This document shows, one piece after another, positions 45,718-56,052 of a stretch of DNA of 64,000 nt. The DNA is from Caldibacillus debilis DSM 16016 (GTDB lineage Bacteria > Bacillota > Bacilli > Bacillales > Caldibacillaceae): contig NZ_KB912918.1 in the NCBI RefSeq assembly GCF_000383875.1, positions 150 through 64,149 of the forward strand. The letters run 5' to 3'. How positions within the stretch are numbered: the stretch's first letter is position 1; every line of letters starts with the position of its first letter. The position numbers were made by a program, and so were the translations under genes. The notes beneath the pieces were generated by a model. It was not told where the DNA came from. It was given only the letters and a program-made list of their open reading frames with translations, and did not search any database.

Positions 45718-46806
45718 GTGGCGAAAGTTGCGATTCCCGTTCGTTTCATCGCTCAAATTTATCGGAAAATTTTTCCGGAAGTCCGAACCCAGCTCCTCTA
45801 CTGGGAAAAACGGGCGGAGGAAATCCCGAACCGGGAACTGCGCAAACAGGCATTGGCCAGCATGAGACAGAAGCGGTTCCACTGCCAGGGAGGTGCGGTC
45901 TTCGCGTTATTGGCCGGGGAAAATTACCGGGAAGCCGTCCGTTTTATTGTCGCCTATCAGACGATCAGCGACTATTTGGATAATTTGTGCGACCGGAGCA
46001 ACTCCCAGGATCCGGGGGATTTCGCCGCCCTCCACGAGGCCCTTCGGCATTGTCTTTCGCTTCATGCCGAGATTCCGCCCGGCAGCGAGTATTACCGCTT
46101 CCGGAACGACAAGGAAGACGGCGGCTATTTGCGGGAGCTTGTCCAGACCTGCCGGGAGGTTTTAAGAAAAACAAAACATTACGGTTCCATGGAAGAGGAG
46201 CTGCTGCGGCTTTGTACGCTATATTGTGCCTTGCAGATCCATAAACATGCGCCCGTATCCGAACGGGTTCCCCGTCTCCGATCCTGGTTCCGGGAGCATA
46301 AAGAATGGGCTTCGGACATGGACTGGCACGAATTTTCCGCCTGCGCCGGATCCACTTTGGGAATTTTTTCCCTCGTTTCTTACGGCCTGACCGGAAAGAT
46401 GACGCCGGAACTGGCGCGAAAAATCGCGGAGGGCTATTTTCCCTACATCCAGGGATTCCATATTTTGTTGGATTATTTGATCGATCAGGAAGAGGACCGG
46501 GCCGGCGGCGATTTGAACTTTTGTTTTTATTATGAAAGCGAAGAAATCATGCTGCGGCGGCTCTTCCATTTTTTTCGCATGGCGAAGCTGCAGGCCGGGC
46601 AACTGCCGGACGCCGCTTTTCATCTATGGATTGTAAAGGGCCTCCCCGGCTTGTATTTGTCCGACGGGAAAGTCAGCCGGAACGCCGGGTTGAAAAGGCT
46701 GGCAAAACCGTTGATCCGAGAAGGCGGTTGGACGGGGAAATTTTTTTATTGGCAAGCCAAGCTCTACCGCCTGATCTTGAACCGGAAGGGAAAGCCGTTC
46801 AGTTAA
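45718..46806 (+). CDS. ytpB: Tetraprenyl-beta-curcumene synthase-type terpene cyclase
   Basis: A 362-residue class-IV terpene synthase (DUF2600 family, YtpB). In B. subtilis the enzyme converts all-E-heptaprenyl diphosphate to tetraprenyl-beta-curcumene, the precursor of C35 sesquarterpenes (sporulenes) in spores. The Asp-rich motif is TISDYLDNLCDR at about 83-93, and a second acidic motif is LLDYLIDQEEDR. GTG 45718 has GGAGG seven bases upstream; upstream in-frame codons lack one. Divergent from ytoA. Confidence 0.88.
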   Translation: MAKVAIPVRFIAQIYRKIFPEVRTQLLYWEKRAEEIPNRELRKQALASMRQKRFHCQGGAVFALLAGENYREAVRFIVAYQTISDYLDNLCDRSNSQDPGDFAALHEALRHCLSLHAEIPPGSEYYRFRNDKEDGGYLRELVQTCREVLRKTKHYGSMEEELLRLCTLYCALQIHKHAPVSERVPRLRSWFREHKEWASDMDWHEFSACAGSTLGIFSLVSYGLTGKMTPELARKIAEGYFPYIQGFHILLDYLIDQEEDRAGGDLNFCFYYESEEIMLRRLFHFFRMAKLQAGQLPDAAFHLWIVKGLPGLYLSDGKVSRNAGLKRLAKPLIREGGWTGKFFYWQAKLYRLILNRKGKPFS

Positions 46807-47232
46807 TGGGTTTTTTCGGATTGCCGGTTCCCGCCTGCGCGGCCGTCCCCTTTTTCCGCCGGGCCGAAAAGAAGAGGTTGTCCCTTTCCTTTCGTTGATA
46901 CATGGGGCGTTTTCCCCGCAGCGGTTATTTTCTTTGACGGGTGGCCCGCGGGAAAGGACGTTCTTGCGGACAGCTTTTCTTCCCAAGGATGGCCGGCTTT
47001 TCCCTTTCGGATGGGGTACCTATATCTATCCTTCGCCGACGGGCCTTCGTCCTTTTTCATCTGCCTTTGGGAGGCGGACGGCCGTGCGAGTTTCGCTTCC
47101 GATAAGGATTTCCGTCCCGGGGGCGGACGGCGGATTGGTTCCAACGGCAGGGAAACTTTTCCTTGAAAACTTTAAGGAATATCCATAAAATGGGTTTATC
47201 TGCATTTGATCAAAGGGAAAAGGAGAAAAAAC
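46807..47232. other. 425-bp GC-rich spacer between ytpB and yttB
   Basis: Several frames are open because of high GC, but none has a credible start or recognisable product. GGCGGACGGC recurs near 47072 and 47132. No terminator was confidently seen. Confidence 0.45.
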
Positions 47233-48435
47233 ATGCCGCGGAAATTTTGGCTGCTCATCCTCGGTGCCGTTGTCAATGCGACCGGTTCGGCTTTCCTATG
47301 GCCTTTGCACACCATCTATATCCACGACTATTTGGGAAAATCCCTGTCCGTTGCCGGCATGGTCATCATGCTGAATTCGGCCGCCAGCGTCGTCGGCAGT
47401 TTGGCGGGCGGCGCTTTATACGATAAGATCGGTGCCTTCCGGACGATCGTCCTGGGGATCGCCATCGACCTGCTGTCGTTGGCCGGCCTCACCATTTGGC
47501 ACGGATGGCCCCAATATCCCTTCTTTTTACTATTTATCGGCTTAGGTTTCGGAATTGTTCATCCCGCGATGTACGCTTTCGCAGGCGAATTGTGGAAAGA
47601 AGGGGGAAGGAGGGCATACAACGCCCTTTACGTGGCCATCAATTTGGGGGTCGCCGTAGGATCCGCCTTGGGCGGGATGATCGCGTCCCTTTCCTTTGAT
47701 TATATTTTTGTCGCCAATTTGCTCCTGTTCATCGTATTCTCCATGATGGTCGTCATCGGATTCCGCGATGCCGGCGGGCAAGGGAAGGCCGGCGGCGTCC
47801 GCCGGCAGGGCCCGGAGACCGGCGACGACCACAAATATTTTGCCGCCCTGCTCATCCTTTGTTTCGGGTACTTGCTTTGCTGCATCGCCTACTCCCAATG
47901 GACGACGACGATCGCTACCTATACCCAGGAGCTCCGTGTTTCCTTGAAACAATACAGCCTTTTGTGGACCATCAACGGCCTCCTCATCATCCTCGGCCAG
48001 CCCTTGTTGAACCTTTTCATCCGGGCCTTCATGCGGACGATTAAGAAACAAATGGTCGCAGGCCTGGTGATATTTATTGCGTCCTTTTACATCGCTTCCA
48101 TCTCGGAACATTTTTACGGTTTTGCGGCGGCGATGGCGGTTTTGACCGTCGGGGAAATGCTCGTATGGCCGGCGATTCCGACCGTCGCCGATCAGCTGGC
48201 GCCGAAAGGAAAGGAAGGTTTTTATCAGGGGGTCGTCAACAGCACGAACACCGGGGGAAGGATGATCGGCCCGCTGTTGGGCGGATGGCTGGTGGACAGG
48301 TTCAACATGCAGGTGTTGTTTAACGTTCTCATGTTTTTGTTCGTGATCGCCATCGTCACCTCCCTCACTTATGATAAAGGGTTGAAAAAAGGGGCCGTGA
48401 TCCGCGCCAAGGATGCGGCTTCCATGAAGGATTAA
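47233..48435 (+). CDS. yttB: MFS transporter (YttB-like)
   Basis: A 400-residue major-facilitator protein with about 12 helices in two halves, joined by a cytoplasmic loop rich in Gly/Arg/Gln (about 190-215). The MFS loop 2-3 motif appears as GALYDKIGAFRTI. B. subtilis YttB is annotated as a multidrug-type exporter and occupies the same neighbourhood. ATG 47233 follows AAAAGGAGAAAAAA. The substrate is unknown. Confidence 0.82.
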   Translation: MPRKFWLLILGAVVNATGSAFLWPLHTIYIHDYLGKSLSVAGMVIMLNSAASVVGSLAGGALYDKIGAFRTIVLGIAIDLLSLAGLTIWHGWPQYPFFLLFIGLGFGIVHPAMYAFAGELWKEGGRRAYNALYVAINLGVAVGSALGGMIASLSFDYIFVANLLLFIVFSMMVVIGFRDAGGQGKAGGVRRQGPETGDDHKYFAALLILCFGYLLCCIAYSQWTTTIATYTQELRVSLKQYSLLWTINGLLIILGQPLLNLFIRAFMRTIKKQMVAGLVIFIASFYIASISEHFYGFAAAMAVLTVGEMLVWPAIPTVADQLAPKGKEGFYQGVVNSTNTGGRMIGPLLGGWLVDRFNMQVLFNVLMFLFVIAIVTSLTYDKGLKKGAVIRAKDAASMKD

Positions 48436-48490
48436 ACAAGCGGAAGGTTACCCGCCTTCTTTTCAGTCGTGGCATACGCGGCTTTTTCTG

Positions 48491-48552
48491 AAAAAATGGA
48501 AAAGGGGCTGTCCCGCGGTCCTTGGGCTGACGGGCGCCCCTTCCCATTTTTT
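48491..48552. terminator. Bidirectional terminator between yttB and the PAP2 gene
   Basis: AAAAAATGG (48491-48499) plus AAAAGGGGC pairs with GCCCC plus TTCCCATTTTTT ending at 48552; one interior mismatch. A/T-runs on both sides suit the two convergent genes. Confidence 0.7.
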
Positions 48553-48705
48553 AGGTGCTTGCCGTTTGCGGCTTGCGTTTGGTTTGTCTACGGAAAACCT
48601 TTGGGACTGCCGTCGCTTCCGGCTTTTTGGAAGGATTTAAGAAAAGCGCCGCCCCGAAGGAGCCGCCGGTCTCAGCAGACGGCCGGGATGAAGAGGGCGG
48701 AAAGG

Positions 48706-49359
48706 TCAGCCGGGCGGACTGATCGTTCCATCTTTTTTTAACTTCCCGCCTATCCAGATGGAAAAGAAAAGCCAAGAAGCCCCGGCCAAATATCCGCCGG
48801 CGACATCGCTCGGATAATGAACCCCCAAATAAATCCGGCTGACGCCGATCAGAAGGATCATTGCGGCACTGGAAAAAAGAAGAAGACCGCGGCCGGCGGC
48901 GGACCGGATATGCCGCCAGAGCAAAAAGGCGAGCATTCCGTACAAACTGAGTGCTGCCATCGAGTGGCCGCTCGGAAAACTGAAGCCGCCGATGTCAATG
49001 ATCCGGTGAAAGGCCGGCCGGGAACGGCGGAAGATCTGCTTTATAGTTTCGTTCAACAGCACCGATCCCGCAAGGGCCCCGGCAAAGAAAATCCCTTCCG
49101 CGTTCCGGCGGAAAATGACGGACAGCAGGATGAAGGCCATCGCGGAAATGCAGGCCAGGGGAACGGGATTCCCCAAATAGGTGAAAAATTTCATGATTTT
49201 AGTCAACAGCGGGGTTTCAAGCCCCTGGATGAAGTTGATCAGCCGCAGATCGAAGGAAACGGTCCACCCGAGGGCGACAAGGAGGGAAAACCCGCCGAAA
49301 CCGAAGAGGCAAAGAAGGCAGGCCAACAAAGGACGGAAAAGGGAAATTTTTCGGCACAT
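48706..49359 (-). CDS. PAP2-family phosphatase
   Basis: A 217-residue membrane phosphatase with about six helices. The three PAP2 motifs are seen: KQIFRRSRP, FPSGHSM, and SRIYLGVHYPSDV, carrying the catalytic histidines. Relatives dephosphorylate phosphatidic acid, phosphatidylglycerophosphate or undecaprenyl pyrophosphate. ATG 49359 lies nine bases after AAGGAG; the upstream TTG at 49365 is less likely. Its exact substrate is not inferable. Confidence 0.87.
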   Translation of the reverse strand: MCRKISLFRPLLACLLCLFGFGGFSLLVALGWTVSFDLRLINFIQGLETPLLTKIMKFFTYLGNPVPLACISAMAFILLSVIFRRNAEGIFFAGALAGSVLLNETIKQIFRRSRPAFHRIIDIGGFSFPSGHSMAALSLYGMLAFLLWRHIRSAAGRGLLLFSSAAMILLIGVSRIYLGVHYPSDVAGGYLAGASWLFFSIWIGGKLKKDGTISPPG

Positions 49360-49551
49360 ACCCAAAATCTCCTTATTCTCTCATTCTTTTTTTCCCGTTG
49401 ATGCCGAAAATCCGGGAAAGGCATTTCCTCGTTAGGGGCTAACGCTTGCGGGGAGAAAATCGGGAAGGCTTTCCCGTTTGCGGTAACCCGAGGAAAAACC
49501 GCCCGGTCCGTCCGGTCCATTCCTGCGGCCATAAAGGCGCCGCCGGTCCGG

Positions 49552-50142
49552 TTACCGGTCCGGGGCGGGGGCCGTTTTTTCAATGGCAAGGCAGAAGGGC
49601 GGGTCATTTTTTTGGTTGATGAAACGGTACATCAGCACCCGGGCCCGGGTTTGGTCGATTTTCTGCACATAATCGAGCAGCGCTTCCTTTTCCGCCTTTC
49701 CCCCCGGATGGCCTTCGTAAACGACGATGGAGATCACCCCGCCGGGAGCCGTGATTTGGAGCAGGCCCTCAACCGCCTTCAGCGTCGTCTCCGGTTTTGT
49801 TATGATGGTATGATCCCCTTTCGGCAGATAGCCTAAATTGAAGATGGCCCCGGAAATCTTCCCGTGGTCTTTCTCCGGGATGCGGTGCAGCAGCTCTTCG
49901 TGGCCGCAATGGAAAAGGACGACGTTTTGACCGGCCCGTTCTTTTTCCAAACGCTCCTTTGTCCTTCGGATCGCGATTTCTTGGATGTCAAAGCCGTACA
50001 CTTTCCCTGCCGGGCCGACGAGCTTGGCTAAAAACAACGTATCATGGCCGTTCCCCACGGTGGCATCGACGACGATGTCCCCGGGCTGAACCCGTTTTTC
50101 CAAAATCGAGTGGGAAAAGGCCAGAACCGGTTCCAAGATCAT
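49552..50142 (-). CDS. mnmM: tRNA (mnm5s2U34) methyltransferase
   Basis: A 196-residue class-I SAM methyltransferase matching B. subtilis YtqB, identified as MnmM, which completes mnm5(s2)U at the tRNA wobble position. The SAM-binding motif I is VVDATVGNGHDTLFLA, followed by GFDIQEIAIRRTKERL. The family NLGYLPKGDHTIIT (motif IV) and YEGHPGGKAEKEAL are present. The ATG has GGGTGA seven bases upstream. It is divergent from leuS across the repeat-bearing 1.4-kb spacer. Confidence 0.88.
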   Translation of the reverse strand: MILEPVLAFSHSILEKRVQPGDIVVDATVGNGHDTLFLAKLVGPAGKVYGFDIQEIAIRRTKERLEKERAGQNVVLFHCGHEELLHRIPEKDHGKISGAIFNLGYLPKGDHTIITKPETTLKAVEGLLQITAPGGVISIVVYEGHPGGKAEKEALLDYVQKIDQTRARVLMYRFINQKNDPPFCLAIEKTAPAPDR

Positions 50143-51246
50143 TTTTCGTCACCCGAATCTGTTGTGGATTTGGGAAACGGTCTACCGGAAAGTTCTCCCA
50201 ATCTAACATTTTATCAGTTTTCGCCGGAAAAATCCTGCCGGTTAAAGGAAAGGGTTTTTCGCGACGGTCCTTTTGGGAGAGGCCGCCCCTTGAAAGGTTT
50301 TGCTCATGTTTCGGGATTCGAAAAAGGGAAGGTCCTCCGGTCCGCGGGTAAGCCCGTTCGGGCCGTTTTTTTCACGGTCTGGGTGATTCGTGGTATATTT
50401 CCGAAACATGTTGAACAATCCAAAACCGATGTTGGACACCCCGATCGATGATGGACATTTTTTGCCGGATGATGGCTAAATTTTTTGCGGTGATGAACAT
50501 ATTTTCTTCCAAGTTGAACAAATTTTTTCCCATGTTGGACAAAAATTTTAAAATGTTAAACAAAACTTTTCTTATGTTGGATACTGACATGCGATGTTGG
50601 ACAATCCATTCCGAATGATGGACCATTCGATCCCGATATCGGACAAACGGGTTTTCCGGACGAAGGAGATGTCGGACCATTTTCCCGGAATATTGGACAA
50701 ACCCGGCCGGATGTATGTTGGTCATTAGGAAAAAATTCCATGCCGGAAAATCCGATCGCAGGGACAAAAGGGATATTGGATATTCCAACCGGCGGCCATG
50801 GGCATTGTTTTTCCGCCGGGCCGTTTGTCCCTATCCCGGAACGGGCAGAATGAAAATGGGAGCGAAGGAAAGTTTTCCGGCGAAACGGCCGTATTTCGCG
50901 AAACGGACGGGGAAAACCGGCCGTGCGGCCGATTGCCGGCATAACCGCAGCGCAGGCCGGATCCGTACCGCCAATTGCCGACGAAGCATGGCGTTCCGCG
51001 CCAGCGGCGGATTTGGCCAGGACAGACGGCGTTAATGAAATACTTATGCAAAAAGATCGGAAGGCATTCCGATAATTGTTGAATTTTTATTTGGGAGCTG
51101 ATCCTTCCATAAGCAAAAAGAATCAGGAGGCCCTACTGCCAATACCACTTCCCAGAAACGAGGCCCATTCTCATGGACAGCTTCTCATAAATTTACGGAA
51201 TCCTGAAGGATCCCGCGAACGGATGGAAGCAAGAAAAAAACGCCTC
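50143..51246. other. Long divergent spacer between mnmM and the leuS promoter
   Basis: The 21-bp array copy B occupies 50407-50723. The rest is GC-rich without a credible gene; the minus-strand frame over the array is discussed under rejected items. Confidence 0.55.
50407..50723. repeat. Degenerate 21-bp tandem array, copy B
   Basis: Unit starts are at 50407, 50428, 50447, 50468, 50489, 50510, 50531, 50552, 50573, 50593, 50614, 50635, 50668 and 50689. Each lies exactly 33,896 bp from a unit of copy A, so the two align without gaps, although many bases differ. Best-conserved stretches are GATGTTGGACA at the second unit and AATTTTAAAATGTT at 50544-50557, against 16648-16661. It sits between the divergent mnmM and leuS. 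Confidence 0.88.
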
Positions 51247-51275
51247 TTGCTTTTTCGCATTTCCTTTTTTATAAT
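51247..51275 (+). promoter_or_regulatory. leuS promoter
   Basis: TTGCTT (51247-51252), 17 bp, TATAAT (51270-51275). Confidence 0.75.
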
Positions 51276-51290
51276 ATTTCATACAATATC

Positions 51291-51541
51291 CAAAGGCTGT
51301 GAAAAGGAGCAGTAGCAGGCGGATTCCCGTCACAGAGAGCCGGCGGTCGGTGCAAGCCGGACGGTTACGCTTGCGAACTCGCCTTGGAGCCGCAAATGCG
51401 AAGGGAAGTAGCATTTGCCGCATCCCTGCGTTACGGGCAATGAAGGGAACGCCGTCCCTGAATATTCAGGAGGCGTTAATTTGGGTGGTACCGCGGGAGA
51501 TTCGCCTCCCGTCCCAAGGTTATTGGGACGGGAGGTTTTTG
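51291..51541 (+). ncRNA. T-box leader, leucine-specific
   Basis: Stem I includes the conserved AGAGAG and a GAACTCGCC loop whose CTC (51378-51380) is the probable leucine specifier codon. The T-box bulge sequence GGGTGGTACCGCG lies at 51483-51495. The terminator is CCTCCCGTCCCAA (51506-51518) / TTGGGACGGGAGG (51524-51536) with a T-run. Uncharged tRNA-Leu (GAG) would stabilise the antiterminator and switch on leuS. Confidence 0.95.
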
Positions 51542-51581
51542 TTTTTCAGGATAAAGCAAAATCAGAGAAGGGGTGAAACCA

Positions 51582-53999
51582 TTGAGTTACAATCACCGCG
51601 AGATCGAGAAAAAATGGCAGCGCTATTGGGAAGAAAATAAAACCTTTAAAGCCGAAGAGGACTATTCGAAGCCGAAGTTTTACGTCCTTGACATGTTTCC
51701 CTATCCTTCCGGGGCGGGCCTTCACGTAGGGCATCCGGAAGGTTATACGGCGACCGACATTTTGGCGAGAATGAAGCGGATGCAAGGGTATAACGTCCTC
51801 CATCCGATGGGCTGGGACGCCTTCGGGCTTCCGGCGGAACAATACGCCCTCGACACGGGAAACGATCCGGCGGAATTCACCAGGAAAAATATTGAAACCT
51901 TCAAAAGGCAGATCAAATCCCTTGGCTTTTCCTACGACTGGGACCGGGAAATCGACACGACCGACCCGAAATATTATAAATGGACCCAGTGGATCTTCAC
52001 GAAGCTGTTTGAAAAGGGGCTCGCCTACATCGACGAGGTTCCCGTCAACTGGTGCCCCGCTTTGGGAACGGTGCTCGCCAACGAGGAGGTCATCGACGGG
52101 AAAAGCGAACGGGGCGGATACCCGGTCATCCGCAAGCCGATGAAACAATGGATGTTAAAAATCACCGAATACGCCGACCGGCTGTTGGAAGATTTGGAAG
52201 AGCTCGACTGGCCGGAAAGCATCAAAGAGATGCAGCGGAACTGGATCGGTCGTTCGGAAGGGGCGGAGATCACCTTTAAGATCGACGGCAGCGAACATAC
52301 CTTCACCGTCTTTACGACGAGACCGGACACCCTTTTTGGCGCAACCTACGCGGTATTGGCCCCGGAACATCCCCTCGTGAAAAAGATTACGACGAAGGAA
52401 CAAATGCCCAAAGTGGAAGCCTATCTGGAAGAAGTCCAGTCGAAGAGCGACCTGGAACGCACCGATCTGGCGAAGGAAAAAACCGGGGTGTTCACCGGCG
52501 CTTATGCGATCAACCCGGCAAACGGGGAAAAAATACCGGTTTGGATCGCCGATTATGTGTTGATGAGTTACGGTACCGGGGCGATCATGGCCGTCCCCGC
52601 CCACGACGAAAGGGACTATGAATTCGCGAAAAAATTCGGTTTGCCGATCAAAGAGGTGGTGGCCGGCGGAAACATCGAAAAGGAAGCGTACACCGGCGAC
52701 GGCGAACATATCCATTCCGGTTTTCTCGACGGCCTGAACCGGGAAGAAGCGACGAAAAAGATGATCGAATGGCTGGAAGAAAACAAGATCGGCAAGCGGA
52801 AGGTTTCCTACCGGCTGAGGGACTGGGTTTTCAGCCGGCAGCGTTATTGGGGGGAACCGATCCCGGTCATCCATTGGGAGGATGGGACGATCACGACGGT
52901 GCCCGAAGACGAACTGCCTTTGGAACTTCCGGTCATGAAAGAAATTAAGCCTTCCGGAACCGGCGAATCTCCCCTGGCCAACGCGAAGGAATGGCTGGAA
53001 GTGACGGATCCGAAGACGGGCAAGAAGGGGCGCCGGGAAACGAACACGATGCCCCAATGGGCGGGAAGCAGCTGGTATTTCCTGCGCTATATCGATCCCC
53101 ACAACGACGAAAAGCTGGCGGACCCGGAAAAATTGAAGTACTGGCTCCCGGTGGACATCTATATCGGCGGAGCGGAACATGCGGTCCTTCACTTGCTTTA
53201 CGCCCGCTTCTGGCATAAATTTTTATACGACATCGGCGTCGTCCCGACGAAGGAACCGTTCAAGAAACTGTTCAACCAAGGGATGATCTTGGGCGAAAAC
53301 AACGAAAAAATGAGCAAGTCGAAGGGCAATGTCGTCAATCCCGATGAAATCGTGGAAAAATACGGGGCGGACACGTTGAGGCTGTATGAAATGTTCATGG
53401 GACCGCTTGAGGCTTCCGTCGCTTGGTCGACAAAGGGGATCGAAGGGGCGCGGCGCTTTTTGGACCGGGTATGGCGGCTCTTCGTCAACGAGGACGGCAC
53501 GTTGAATGAAAAAATTTCGGATAAGGCCGATTTAAAGCCGATGGAAAAAATCTATCACCAGACGGTGAAAAAGGTGACCGAAGACTATGAGGGAATCCGG
53601 TTCAATACCGCTATTTCCCAGCTGATGGTGTTCATCAACGAGGCCTACAAGCAGGATGAACTTCCGAAGCAATATATGGAAGGCTTCGTCAAACTGCTCT
53701 CCCCCGTCTGCCCCCACATCGCCGAAGAATTGTGGGAAAAACTCGGGCATCAGGGGACGATCGCCTACGAATCCTGGCCCGCTTACGACGAGTCCAAAAC
53801 CGTTGAAGAGGAAACGGAAATCGTCATCCAGATCAACGGAAAAGTCCGGGCGAAAAAGACGGTGCCCCGGGGCATTGACAAAGGGGAGCTGGAAAAACTC
53901 GCCCGCGAAGATGAACGGATCCGGCAGCTCCTCGAAGGAAAGACGGTGCGGAAAGTCATCGTCGTTCCGGATAAATTGGTCAACATCGTCGTCGGATAA
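51582..53999 (+). CDS. leuS: Leucyl-tRNA synthetase
   Basis: LeuS (805 aa) charges tRNA-Leu. Class-I signatures are [12 protein letters not shown] (HIGH, about 39-50) and [10 protein letters not shown] (KMSKS). The CP1 editing domain has [12 protein letters not shown] and [19 protein letters not shown]. Starting at TTG 51582 gives [16 protein letters not shown], colinear with B. subtilis LeuS; GGGGTGA precedes it. The GTG at 51573 overlaps that ribosome-binding site. Regulated by the T-box upstream and closed by the hairpin at 54094-54151. Confidence 0.97.
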   Translation: MSYNHREIEKKWQRYWEENKTFKAEEDYSKPKFYVLDMFPYPSGAGLHVGHPEGYTATDILARMKRMQGYNVLHPMGWDAFGLPAEQYALDTGNDPAEFTRKNIETFKRQIKSLGFSYDWDREIDTTDPKYYKWTQWIFTKLFEKGLAYIDEVPVNWCPALGTVLANEEVIDGKSERGGYPVIRKPMKQWMLKITEYADRLLEDLEELDWPESIKEMQRNWIGRSEGAEITFKIDGSEHTFTVFTTRPDTLFGATYAVLAPEHPLVKKITTKEQMPKVEAYLEEVQSKSDLERTDLAKEKTGVFTGAYAINPANGEKIPVWIADYVLMSYGTGAIMAVPAHDERDYEFAKKFGLPIKEVVAGGNIEKEAYTGDGEHIHSGFLDGLNREEATKKMIEWLEENKIGKRKVSYRLRDWVFSRQRYWGEPIPVIHWEDGTITTVPEDELPLELPVMKEIKPSGTGESPLANAKEWLEVTDPKTGKKGRRETNTMPQWAGSSWYFLRYIDPHNDEKLADPEKLKYWLPVDIYIGGAEHAVLHLLYARFWHKFLYDIGVVPTKEPFKKLFNQGMILGENNEKMSKSKGNVVNPDEIVEKYGADTLRLYEMFMGPLEASVAWSTKGIEGARRFLDRVWRLFVNEDGTLNEKISDKADLKPMEKIYHQTVKKVTEDYEGIRFNTAISQLMVFINEAYKQDELPKQYMEGFVKLLSPVCPHIAEELWEKLGHQGTIAYESWPAYDESKTVEEETEIVIQINGKVRAKKTVPRGIDKGELEKLAREDERIRQLLEGKTVRKVIVVPDKLVNIVVG

Positions 54000-54323
54000 C
54001 CGGATGCCGTCCGGAGGCTGCCGATCCGGAGGCTGTCCGCGAAGGGCTCATGAACGGATTTTCAAACCGTGCTTCGTTCCCCTATGCCATCCGGAGACTG
54101 TCTGCAAAAGGTCCTTTTGCCGGCCTTTTGCGGCAGTCTCTTTCCTTTTTTCGGGGGCAGAATGCCATCTTGCCCGGGCGGATTGCGAAGGAGTTGAAGG
54201 GGTGATTGCCACCGCCGCACAATGGAGGGCGAGAAATAGTAAAAATGTTTTGAATAAACTTATAAAACGAAAAAATACCGCCGATACTGGAAATAGATCT
54301 TTCCATGGAAAGGCGGTGTTTCT
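54000..54323. other. Spacer between leuS and cse60
   Basis: TCCGGAGGCTG or close variants occur three times (near 54009, 54025 and 54091), the last being the 5' arm of the terminator. The AT-rich 54230-54300 probably carries the cse60 promoter. Confidence 0.5.
54094..54151 (+). terminator. leuS terminator
   Basis: GAGACTG (54094-54100) pairs with CAGTCTC (54134-54140), and TGCAAAAGG with CCTTTTGCG inside; followed by TTTCCTTTTTT. Confidence 0.8.
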
Positions 54324-54506
54324 TTGGTTCAAGTCAAACTTTTCGACTATGAACATGAAAAGGATTTGGAATGGGCGGTTAACCGGTTTTTAAAGAACAT
54401 TGACGAAAACGACTTGATCGATATCAAATACCATATCGCCGCGATGAAGGAAGATGAGGACGAGCAGATCTACTGTTTTTCCGCCATGATCATTTACCGG
54501 GATTGA
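54324..54506 (+). CDS. cse60: Small sporulation protein Cse60
   Basis: A 60-residue protein matching B. subtilis Cse60, a mother-cell (sigma-E-dependent) sporulation protein of unknown mechanism. Shared features are KLFDYEHEKDLEWAVNRFL at the start, then DLIDIKYHIA and the ending QIYCFSAMIIYRD; the length is the same. TTG 54324 follows AAAGGCGGTG. A sigma-E promoter may lie in the AT-rich upstream stretch but I could not place it confidently. Confidence 0.85.
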   Translation: MVQVKLFDYEHEKDLEWAVNRFLKNIDENDLIDIKYHIAAMKEDEDEQIYCFSAMIIYRD

Positions 54507-54631
54507 GTATGCCCGCACCCGGCGTCTTTAGGGAAGGGGATTCCCGGAACCATGCCGCGGAAGGCGGCCCGCCGCAGGCTCCCCCTGTCTCCCGCGGTTC
54601 AGCCGGAAGATGGACGGGCAGGGGTCGCTCC

Positions 54632-54775
54632 CCGGATCGTCATTTTTTCACAAGATTCGGCATGGCCGGCTCTCCGGATCGTCTTTTCCGCAAGGTTCCC
54701 GAGGCCCGATCCCGGGACCGCCTTTTTCGCAAGATTCCCAGGTTCCGCCCCGGGTCGGCCCTTTTCACAAGTACT
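54632..54775. repeat. About 40-bp tandem repeat, four degenerate units
   Basis: Units have the pattern GGATCGTCnTTTTnCnCAAG-ATTCC. The CAAG element recurs at 54651, 54691, 54730 and 54768 (40, 39 and 38 bp apart). The array ends at the stop codon of ytfP. Confidence 0.75.
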
Positions 54776-54780
54776 CGCCC

Positions 54781-56052
54781 TTATTCCTTCGCATAGGTCC
54801 CGGCGCTCATCCCGGCGAGCCTGCCCGTGACGAGGGCGGCGGTAATGTTGAACCCGCCGGTATAGCCGTGGATGTCAAGAATCTCCCCGCAAAAATAAAG
54901 GCCTTGCATCTTCTTGGAAGCCATCGTTTTCGGATCGATTTCTTTCACGGACACGCCGCCTCCCGTTACGAAGGCCTTTTCCAGCGGCTGGGTCCCGCTT
55001 GCAAAAAAGCGGAAGTTTTTCAGGATGCGGCTGAATTCCCGGCATTTTTCCTTTGAAAGGGAATGGAAAGGGGTTTCGGGAAGGATTCCGCATCGTTCCA
55101 GCAGAAAGGCGGCATATCGTTCGGGGACCCATTCCTTCGCCAAATTTTTGACCGCCTTTTTCGGTTGTTCCCTCCCTTTTTCCTGGAGGTCAAGGAAGAT
55201 TTCTTCTTCGGTCCGTTCGGGCAGGGCGTCCAAGTTCATTTCAATCCGGGAAAGCTTCCATTTTTTCATCCCTTTCACGACGAACTGGCTGCATCTTAAC
55301 GCTGCCGGACCCGAGACCCCGAAATGGGTGAAAATGAGGTCCATCCGGTGGGTGATGACCGGTTTCCCCTTCGGGTCGAGCACGGACAAGGCCGCGTTCC
55401 TTAAAGAAAGACCTTGGAGCTTCCGCTCCTTGATAAAAGGTTCGTCGGAAACGATGGGCACCTCCGTCGGAAAAAGTTCCGTAATGGTGTGGCCGGCCTT
55501 TTCGGCCCACGGATAGCCGTCGCCGGTGGAACCGGTATGGGGGACCGATTTTCCCCCGACCGCGACCACGACCGCCTTCGGCCGGATTTCCCCGCCGTCC
55601 TGCAAAAGGACCTTCGCGACCCGGCCCTTTTCATATTCGATATCGATCACTTTCGTCCTCGTTTGGATAACCACTTTCAATTCCTTTAACCGGCGGATGA
55701 GGGCGTTGACGACGGATTTGGCGTCGTCGTTCGCGGGGAACATGCGCCCGTTGTCCTCCTCTTTGAGCTTGACGCCGAGTTTTTCAAAAAAGCGGATGAT
55801 GTCTTCGTTGTTGAAAATGGAAAAGGCGCTGTATAAAAATTTTCCGTTGCCGGGGATATTTTTTACGATTTCATCGACGGGGAGCCGGTTGGTGACATTG
55901 CAGCGTCCGCCCCCGGATATGGCCAATTTCCGGCCGAGTTTATCCCCCTTGTCGACGAGGAGCACCTCCGCCCCCGTTTCGGCGGCGGCGATCGCGGCCA
56001 TTAAACCGGCGGGTCCCCCGCCGATGACGAGCACTTCCGTTTTCCGTATCAT
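54781..56052 (-). CDS. ytfP: HI0933/BaiN-like FAD-dependent oxidoreductase
   Basis: A 423-residue flavoprotein of the HI0933 family (B. subtilis YtfP, distantly BaiN). The N-terminal dinucleotide fold is [19 protein letters not shown], followed by the diagnostic [16 protein letters not shown]. The second FAD contact is [16 protein letters not shown] and [18 protein letters not shown] near the C-terminus. The start is ATG 56052, after AAAGGAG at six bases. The substrate is unknown; some relatives reduce bile-acid intermediates, but that cannot be transferred here. Confidence 0.88.
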   Translation of the reverse strand: MIRKTEVLVIGGGPAGLMAAIAAAETGAEVLLVDKGDKLGRKLAISGGGRCNVTNRLPVDEIVKNIPGNGKFLYSAFSIFNNEDIIRFFEKLGVKLKEEDNGRMFPANDDAKSVVNALIRRLKELKVVIQTRTKVIDIEYEKGRVAKVLLQDGGEIRPKAVVVAVGGKSVPHTGSTGDGYPWAEKAGHTITELFPTEVPIVSDEPFIKERKLQGLSLRNAALSVLDPKGKPVITHRMDLIFTHFGVSGPAALRCSQFVVKGMKKWKLSRIEMNLDALPERTEEEIFLDLQEKGREQPKKAVKNLAKEWVPERYAAFLLERCGILPETPFHSLSKEKCREFSRILKNFRFFASGTQPLEKAFVTGGGVSVKEIDPKTMASKKMQGLYFCGEILDIHGYTGGFNITAALVTGRLAGMSAGTYAKE

